Both the position numbers and the translations under genes were made by a program. Below are positions 56,552 to 64,000 of a DNA stretch of 64,000 nt, one piece after another. Source of the stretch: Rhodocyclus gracilis. Lineage in GTDB: Bacteria; Pseudomonadota; Gammaproteobacteria; Burkholderiales; Rhodocyclaceae. Location: the NCBI RefSeq assembly GCF_009617575.1, contig NZ_WIXJ01000002.1, positions 310,001 through 374,000 of the forward strand, written 5' to 3'. The notes under the pieces were generated by a model that made no database searches, was not told where the DNA came from, and saw only the letters and a program-made list of their open reading frames with translations. The number at the start of each line of letters is the position of its first letter. Within the stretch, counting starts at the first letter, position 1.

Positions 56552-57178
56552 TCAGTCGAACGCGAACGGCGCCAAGGCACCGCGCCCGGCACGCACCAGC
56601 ACCGGCGCTGCCCCGCTCAGGTCGACAACGGTGGTCGGCTCGATGCCGCAATGGCCGCCATCAATGATCAACTCCAGCTGATCGTCGAGCCGATCCTGAA
56701 TTTCCCAGCCCTCGGTCAACGGCACGTCTTCATCAGGCAGGAGCAGGGTCGAGGTGAGCAGAGGCTCGCCCAGCGTCGCCAACAAGGCTTGTGCAATGCG
56801 GTGATCCGGAATGCGCAGACCAATGGTCTTGCGCTTCGGGTGCAAGACGCGGCGCGGCAACTCTTTCGAGCCTTCGAGGATGAAGGTGTAACTCCCCGGC
56901 GTCGTCGCTTTCAGCAGACGGTACTGGGCGTTATCGACACGCGCAAACTGCGCGATCTGCGACAGATCGCCACACATCAGCGTCATGTGATGACGCTCGT
57001 CGACGCCCCGCAAGGCGCGGATGCGCATCAACGCATCCTTGTCGCCCAGCGCACAACCCAGCGCGTAGCACGAGTCGGTCGGCAAGGCGATGACGCCACC
57101 GTCACGCAGGCAGGCGGCCGCCTGCGACAAAAAACGTTCCTGGGGATCTTCGGGGTGAATCGAGAGGTACTGTGCCAT
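56552..57178 (-). CDS. yciO: YciO/Sua5 family protein
   Basis: A 208-residue protein of the YrdC/Sua5 superfamily (threonylcarbamoyl-AMP synthase fold). It has GGVIALPTDSCYALGC and the SYTFILEG and TIGLRIPDH motifs. YciO proteins share the fold but are weak or different enzymes in E. coli. Gene order yciV-yciO matches enterobacteria. Confidence 0.93.
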   Translation of the reverse strand: MAQYLSIHPEDPQERFLSQAAACLRDGGVIALPTDSCYALGCALGDKDALMRIRALRGVDERHHMTLMCGDLSQIAQFARVDNAQYRLLKATTPGSYTFILEGSKELPRRVLHPKRKTIGLRIPDHRIAQALLATLGEPLLTSTLLLPDEDVPLTEGWEIQDRLDDQLELIIDGGHCGIEPTTVVDLSGAAPVLVRAGRGALAPFAFD

Positions 57179-57184
57179 CGCGTT

Positions 57185-58015
57185 CTAAAAAACGCTCCAA
57201 ACCGGCGTGAGGGTATCCGGAAGCGCCGCCAGACCGCCGAGGTCGACGTAGCTCTCGCCCGGCCCATGGAAATCCGAGCCGCGCGACGCAAGAAATCCGT
57301 ACTCCGTTGCCAGACGGGAGAACTGGGCGACGTGTTCCTGCGTGTGGCTACCCGAGACGACTTCGATCCCAGCCCCACCGCACGCCTTGAAATCGTCGAG
57401 GAAACGCCGCAACTCGCGCGCCGAGAAGCGATACCGTCCCGGATGCGCAACCACTGCCACGCCACCGGCACCGACAATCCAGCGAATGGAATCCTCGAGG
57501 CTGGCCCAGCGATGCTCGACATAGCCAGGCAAACCAGGCTTCAGATACGAATCGAAAACGCTGCGCACGTCGCGACAGACCTTCGTCTCAACGAGGTAGC
57601 GCGCAAAGTGCGCGCGGCTGATGAGGCTCGGATTAGCGGCGTGACGCATGGCTCCAGCAAAGCTGTCGTGAATGCCAACGCGCTCGAGCTCCGCCGCCAT
57701 GCGCTGCGCCCGCTCGACACGACCGGCGCGAATGCCGGCGAGGCCAGCATTGAGCGACGCGTCATCGGCATCGAAGTTGAGGCCGACGATGTGCACCTGC
57801 TGGCCTTCCCACTCGATGGAGACTTCGACACCGTTGATAAAGCGCATGTCGCATTCGTCAGCCACCGTACGCGCCAATGCCAGACCGGCAATATCGTCGT
57901 GGTCGGTGAGTGCCAGCATGTCAACGCCATTCGCCGCCGCACGCCGGGCAACGTCGACAGCGGGCAAGAGACCATCGGAAGCCGTCGAGTGACAATGAAG
58001 ATCGCAGTTAGGCAC
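57185..58015 (-). CDS. rnm: PHP-domain 5'-3' exoribonuclease / 3',5'-nucleotide phosphatase (RNase AM)
   Basis: A 276-residue PHP-family metal phosphoesterase with DLHCHSTASDGLL, ALTDHDD, GVEVS, VVAHPGRY and GSDFHGPG, which supply the trinuclear metal ligands. The E. coli homologue (YciV/Rnm) trims rRNA 5' ends and hydrolyses pAp-like nucleotides. It is first in the yciV-yciO-M50-trpS-scpAB-rluB series. Confidence 0.93.
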   Translation of the reverse strand: MPNCDLHCHSTASDGLLPAVDVARRAAANGVDMLALTDHDDIAGLALARTVADECDMRFINGVEVSIEWEGQQVHIVGLNFDADDASLNAGLAGIRAGRVERAQRMAAELERVGIHDSFAGAMRHAANPSLISRAHFARYLVETKVCRDVRSVFDSYLKPGLPGYVEHRWASLEDSIRWIVGAGGVAVVAHPGRYRFSARELRRFLDDFKACGGAGIEVVSGSHTQEHVAQFSRLATEYGFLASRGSDFHGPGESYVDLGGLAALPDTLTPVWSVF

Positions 58016-58051
58016 GAAAAATCAGCGAAAGGCCAAGAAAATCAAGCGAAG

Positions 58052-58057
58052 ATCATA
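58052..58057 (-). promoter_or_regulatory. Putative -10 element of the yciV operon
   Basis: TATGAT on the minus strand, 37 bases before the yciV start. The -35 is not convincing. Confidence 0.35.
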
Positions 58058-58155
58058 GCACAGACTGGGGCGGCAGCCCTGCCACCGCCGCAGGCGATGG
58101 CCAGCCGCCCCCCCCCACGCCACAACCAACCGGGGCAGGCCGACGTGAGCGGACA

Positions 58156-58175
58156 GCCCGCCACGACTGGCGGGC
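58156..58175 (-). terminator. Hairpin downstream of bfr
   Basis: A perfect 8-bp stem (GCCCGCCA and TGGCGGGC, loop CGAC) 12 bases beyond the bfr stop, without a T tract. Confidence 0.45.
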
Positions 58176-58187
58176 GGCCATGCCAGA

Positions 58188-58652
58188 CTACATTTGCGAC
58201 TGCAGATAGTTGTGCAAACCGACCTGTTCGATCAGGCCAAGCTGGGTTTCCAGCCAGTCGATGTGCTCTTCTTCGGATTCAAGGATGTCTTCGAACAGTT
58301 CCCGCGTGACGAAGTCGGAGACTTTCTCACAGTGCGCAATGGCTTCGCGCAGGAGCGGCACGGCGTCATGCTCGAGCTTGAGATCGCATTCGAGCATTTC
58401 CTTCGGGTTTTCGCCGATGCGCAGCTTGTTCAGCTGCTGCAGATTGGGCAAGCCTTCGAGAAAAAGCGTCCGCTCGATCAGGGCATCGGCATGCTTCATC
58501 TCGTCAATCGACTCGTGCCGCGTGATCTCGTCGAGCTTCTTGAAGCCCCAGTTTTTATACATGCGCGCATGCAGAAAATACTGGTTGATCGCCGTCAGTT
58601 CGTTGGTCAGCGCCTTGTTCAGATACTGGATGACTTGCTTGTCGCCTTTCAT
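58188..58652 (-). CDS. bfr: Bacterioferritin
   Basis: A 154-residue heme-binding ferritin subunit that forms the 24-mer iron store. The ferroxidase ligands (E18 in [19 protein letters not shown]) and heme-ligand M52 are present. Downstream of bfd on the same strand, the usual pairing. Confidence 0.96.
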   Translation of the reverse strand: MKGDKQVIQYLNKALTNELTAINQYFLHARMYKNWGFKKLDEITRHESIDEMKHADALIERTLFLEGLPNLQQLNKLRIGENPKEMLECDLKLEHDAVPLLREAIAHCEKVSDFVTRELFEDILESEEEHIDWLETQLGLIEQVGLHNYLQSQM

Positions 58653-58692
58653 GCCAATCTCCTAGACAAACGGGAGATCGCAGAGTAGCACA

Positions 58693-58908
58693 TCACGCCC
58701 GCGCCACTGCCAGAACGGAATGACTCGCACGGGCTGCCGGCGGTGGCGCCGAGAGTTCGCGCAACAGCGCACGCGCCTCGCCACAGCACTTGCCACAGCA
58801 CGTGCCAACACCCAACTGCTCGCGCAAATGACGCAAGGAGTCCGCCCCCTCGGCGTGCGCCTGGGCCACCTGACACGTCGTCACCGCATTGCAGATACAC
58901 ACATACAT
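58693..58908 (-). CDS. bfd: Bacterioferritin-associated ferredoxin
   Basis: A 71-residue [2Fe-2S] protein, MYVCICNAV..., with the four expected cysteines CIC and TCCGKCC (an extra Cys in each TCC/KCC pair). Bfd delivers electrons to release iron from Bfr. The ATG at 58908 follows GAGGTG. A Fur-like promoter lies about 130 bases upstream, as expected for an iron-starvation gene. Confidence 0.93.
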   Translation of the reverse strand: MYVCICNAVTTCQVAQAHAEGADSLRHLREQLGVGTCCGKCCGEARALLRELSAPPPAARASHSVLAVARA

Positions 58909-59035
58909 GGCACACCTCGAAGACAAAGACCTGTGAAGACCTGCGCTTCCCAAAGACGCGTGCGTCCGATTTCCCTTACCGCCCAAGACTATTTCAACGC
59001 CACCCACGGCAGCGAAAGCAGACGCCTTGTTGCGA

Positions 59036-59076
59036 ATTATTCCCACTAAAGAGATTTAATGCAAGCACTTCTCATT
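59036..59076 (-). promoter_or_regulatory. bfd promoter with overlapping Fur-like box
   Basis: On the minus strand TTGCAT (59059-59064), 17 bases, then AATAAT (59036-59041). Overlapping the -35 is a 19-base imperfect palindrome at 59058-59076 reading AATGAGAAGTGCTTGCATT, close to Fur boxes of the AATGAGAA...CATT form. Repression by Fur would fit bfd. Confidence 0.55.
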
Positions 59077-59179
59077 TGGCGGAGTCCATCCCAGCGCCCA
59101 GCACGGACACCTCGCGAACACTCCCCGCGCCCGCCCTGCTTCAGGCTGCGTCGGCACGCCCGCGCGACGCGTCTTTGCC

Positions 59180-59209
59180 TTGCTGTCGCGCACAGGGCCG
59201 CGCTATAGT
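59180..59209 (+). promoter_or_regulatory. Putative promoter of the gcvTHP leader
   Basis: TTGCTG (59180-59185), 18 bases, TATAGT (59204-59209), just before the first glycine aptamer. Confidence 0.5.
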
Positions 59210-59213
59210 TCGG

Positions 59214-59457
59214 CCCGCGAACGGGAGAGTGCGGCCAGCCCGCCGCCGAAGGCGCAATCCACCCGAAAACGCTCAGGCAAAAGGACCGTTCGTGCAGTGA
59301 ACTCTGGAGAGCGGCGTTTCCGCAAAGGACGCCCACCGATGGGGCAACGCGTCTGCGTGCGACCCGTCCGCCATGAGCGCCGCCTCCTGCGGCCGCCTTG
59401 GCCGGATGAGCACGGCACCGGCGCGCAATCTCTCAGGTACAAGGACAGGGGGGTGAA
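59214..59457 (+). promoter_or_regulatory. Tandem glycine riboswitch
   Basis: Two successive glycine aptamers. The first (about 59214-59300) has CGGGAGAG, GCCGCCGAAGGCGCAA and CTCAGGCAAAAGGACCG. The second (about 59305-59457) has ACTCTGGAGAG, GATGGGGCAA and CTCTCAGGTACAAGGACAG. The second contains an extended arm of about 80 bases between GGGGCAACGCG and CGCGCAATCTCTCAGG, not usual in the compact form. The riboswitch is expected to turn on glycine cleavage when glycine is high, through the terminator at 59450-59481. Confidence 0.93.
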
Positions 59458-59481
59458 TCCGTAAGGGGTTCACCCCTTTTT
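59450..59481 (+). terminator. Expression-platform terminator of the glycine riboswitch
   Basis: GGGGTGAA (59450-59457) pairs with TTCACCCC (59469-59476), followed by five T. The 5' arm overlaps the closing stem of the second aptamer, so glycine binding should prevent the terminator. Confidence 0.85.
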
Positions 59482-59533
59482 CGTTTCCGCAATCTCCGGA
59501 ATCCGCCTGTCGGGTTCCCGGCAAGGGACTGAC

Positions 59534-60610
59534 ATGACGAGAGAAACTGTCCTCAACGCAGCACATCGGGCCGCTGGCGCCAAGATGGTCGATTTCGGCG
59601 GCTGGGACATGCCGCTGCATTACGGCTCGCAGATCGATGAGCACCACAAAGTCCGCCAGGATGCGGGCATGTTCGACGTGTCGCACATGTGCGCGGTCGA
59701 TCTCGCCGGCACCGACAGCCGCGCTTTTTTGCGCCGCCTGTTCGCCAATAATGTCGACAAGCTGCAATCGCCCGGCAAAGCCTTGTATTCGGCGATGCTC
59801 AACCCACAAGGCGGCGTCATCGACGACCTGATCGTCTACTTCCTCGACGAAACGCACTTTCGCATCGTCATCAACGCCGGCACGGCCGACAAAGACCTGG
59901 CGTGGATGAACGCCTGCCACGCCGAGTGGAAGCACACCATCAGCCTGACGGCGCGCCGAGATCTGGCGATGATTGCCGTTCAGGGCCCGAACGCCCGCGC
60001 GAGGGCGCTGACCGCCCTGCCCGAACTCGCTGCCGCCGACGCCCTGTCACCGTTCTTCGCCACGGCCATCGGCGACGTTTTCGTCGCCCGCACTGGTTAC
60101 ACCGGCGAAGATGGCTTTGAAATCGCCATCCCCGCCGAACGCGCGGCGACCGTCTGGCAAGCACTTGCCGCCGCAGGTATCGCCCCCTGCGGTCTTGGTG
60201 CACGCGACACGCTGCGCCTTGAAGCCGGCATGAACCTCTACGGTCAAGACATGGATGAGTCGATCTCGCCGCTCGACGCCGGCCTCGCGTGGACGGTCGA
60301 CCTCATCAGCCCGCGCGATTTTGTCGGCAAAGCCGCCCTGCTCGCGCACGGCCAAAAACACCAGTTCCTTGGTTTGCTGCTCGAAGATCGCGGCGTACTG
60401 CGCGCGCATCAGCAGATCTTCAGCGCGCACGGCGAAGGCGAAATCACCAGTGGCTCCTTCTCGCCGACGCTGCAACGCTCCATCGCCCTGGCCCGCCTGC
60501 CGTTGGGCATTGCCATCGGCGACCATGTCGAGGTCGACATCCGTGGCAAACGTCTCGCTGCGCGTGTCCTCAAGCCCGTATTTGTCCGCCGCGGACAGGC
60601 GCTGATTTAA
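59534..60610 (+). CDS. gcvT: Glycine cleavage system T protein (aminomethyltransferase)
   Basis: GcvT moves the methylene group from lipoyl-bound aminomethyl to tetrahydrofolate and releases ammonia. The 358-residue protein has [34 protein letters not shown] and [20 protein letters not shown]. It is 52 bases after the riboswitch terminator and first of gcvTHP. Confidence 0.96.
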   Translation: MTRETVLNAAHRAAGAKMVDFGGWDMPLHYGSQIDEHHKVRQDAGMFDVSHMCAVDLAGTDSRAFLRRLFANNVDKLQSPGKALYSAMLNPQGGVIDDLIVYFLDETHFRIVINAGTADKDLAWMNACHAEWKHTISLTARRDLAMIAVQGPNARARALTALPELAAADALSPFFATAIGDVFVARTGYTGEDGFEIAIPAERAATVWQALAAAGIAPCGLGARDTLRLEAGMNLYGQDMDESISPLDAGLAWTVDLISPRDFVGKAALLAHGQKHQFLGLLLEDRGVLRAHQQIFSAHGEGEITSGSFSPTLQRSIALARLPLGIAIGDHVEVDIRGKRLAARVLKPVFVRRGQALI

Positions 60611-60670
60611 GCACCTGCCACAACACACCGAATTTCCTTCCCTTCGCATCCCCAACCCTGGAGAACCCCC

Positions 60671-61057
60671 ATGAGCAACCTGCCCGCCAACCTGAAGTAC
60701 ACCAAGAGCCACGAGTGGGTTCGCGCCGAAGCCGATGGCAGCGTCACGATCGGCATTACCGACCACGCCCAGGAAGCCCTCGGTGACCTCGTTTTCGTCG
60801 AACTTCCGCCGGTCGGCAAGTCGCTGAGCGCCGGCGAAGAAGCCGCTGTTGTCGAATCGGTGAAGGCCGCCGCCGACGTTTACGCACCGATCAGCGGTGT
60901 CGTCATCGCCCAGAACAGCGCCGTCGTCGACGCCCCAGAATCGCTCAACAGCGACGCCTGGAGCGCCTGGCTCTTCAAGCTGCAACCGAGTGACCCGGCC
61001 GCCATCGCCGCGCTGCTCGACGCCGCTGCCTACCAACAGGCCATCGACGCCGAATGA
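60671..61057 (+). CDS. gcvH: Glycine cleavage system H protein
   Basis: The 128-residue lipoyl carrier, with [10 protein letters not shown] and the lipoylated lysine in [18 protein letters not shown] precedes the ATG. Its stop overlaps a possible earlier gcvP start. Confidence 0.96.
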   Translation: MSNLPANLKYTKSHEWVRAEADGSVTIGITDHAQEALGDLVFVELPPVGKSLSAGEEAAVVESVKAAADVYAPISGVVIAQNSAVVDAPESLNSDAWSAWLFKLQPSDPAAIAALLDAAAYQQAIDAE

Positions 61058-61080
61058 TCCCCTCGCGACCGGAGCACGCC

Positions 61081-63969
<2,889 letters not shown>

Positions 63970-64000
63970 GCGTGCCCGTGCCGCCGCAAGGAAACTTGCG

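Larger units (their letters stand above)
58909..59213. other. Divergent region between bfd and the gcv leader
   Basis: About 300 bases without a gene. It holds the minus-strand bfd promoter with its Fur-like element and the plus-strand gcv promoter. Confidence 0.5.

Noticed and set aside
58108-58116. Run of nine C between yciV and bfr as a phase-variable switch
   Set aside because: It lies outside any gene and is not at promoter spacing for either neighbour.

Overview
The window reads as ordinary chromosome of a GC-rich Gram-negative bacterium, most likely a betaproteobacterium and probably of the Rhodocyclales. The grounds are the gene content and order: tig-clpP-clpX-lon, rimP-nusA-infB-rbfA-truB-rpsO-pnp, yciV-yciO-M50 protease-trpS-scpA-scpB-rluB, the hpnCDE squalene genes, small proteins of the DUF3460 and DUF3820 types, a long TrpRS and a tandem glycine riboswitch before gcvTHP. 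This is inference from families and synteny; there is no rRNA here to confirm it. No prophage, intact insertion sequence or CRISPR array was seen.

Layout. 1-5459 (minus): a signalling cluster made of an HDOD-GAF-histidine kinase, a REC-PAS-GGDEF-EAL protein, GalU and a PilZ protein cut by the window edge. 5460-6469: an unrecognised protein with two copies of a small winged-helix-like domain, behind a leader with two hairpins. 6669-8450: mltD. 8469-15405 (minus): a yejABEF-type peptide importer with unusual linkers. 15597-18540: fabI and ppiD, convergent. 18541-23598: a segment between ppiD and tRNA-Asp holding a YegD-like Hsp70 ATPase, a free-methionine-sulfoxide reductase, a chemoreceptor and about 1 kb of lower-GC, gene-poor DNA. 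Ten bases of the tRNA-Asp 3' end recur on its ppiD side, so this may be an old tRNA-targeted insertion.

23599-30030 (minus): tRNA-Asp and tRNA-Val, then the proteostasis genes lon, clpX, clpP and tig with tRNA-Leu. lon, and later clpB, carry sequences that match the sigma-32 heat-shock promoter closely. 30318-33387: hpnCDE, farnesyl diphosphate to squalene. 33400-34816: ybbA and tesA, divergent with overlapping 5' ends. 34966-42342: a Pat-type lysine acetyltransferase, DUF3460, clpB, azlCD and DUF3820. 42601-45711: dksA, then pnp and rpsO. 45877-55871 (minus): translation, transcription and chromosome-segregation genes (truB, rbfA, infB, nusA, rimP, rluB, scpB, scpA, trpS). 55888-58015: M50 protease, yciO and the 5'-3' exonuclease yciV. 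58188-58908: bfr and bfd with a Fur-like promoter. 59214-63969: tandem glycine riboswitch and gcvTHP.

The most original material is the c-di-GMP/GalU cluster, the duplicated winged-helix protein with its attenuator-like leader, the tRNA-Asp-bounded segment, and several RNA-level control elements: the rimP leader hairpin, the extended second glycine aptamer, the palindrome in the mltD leader and the 12-codon linker frame between azlC and azlD.
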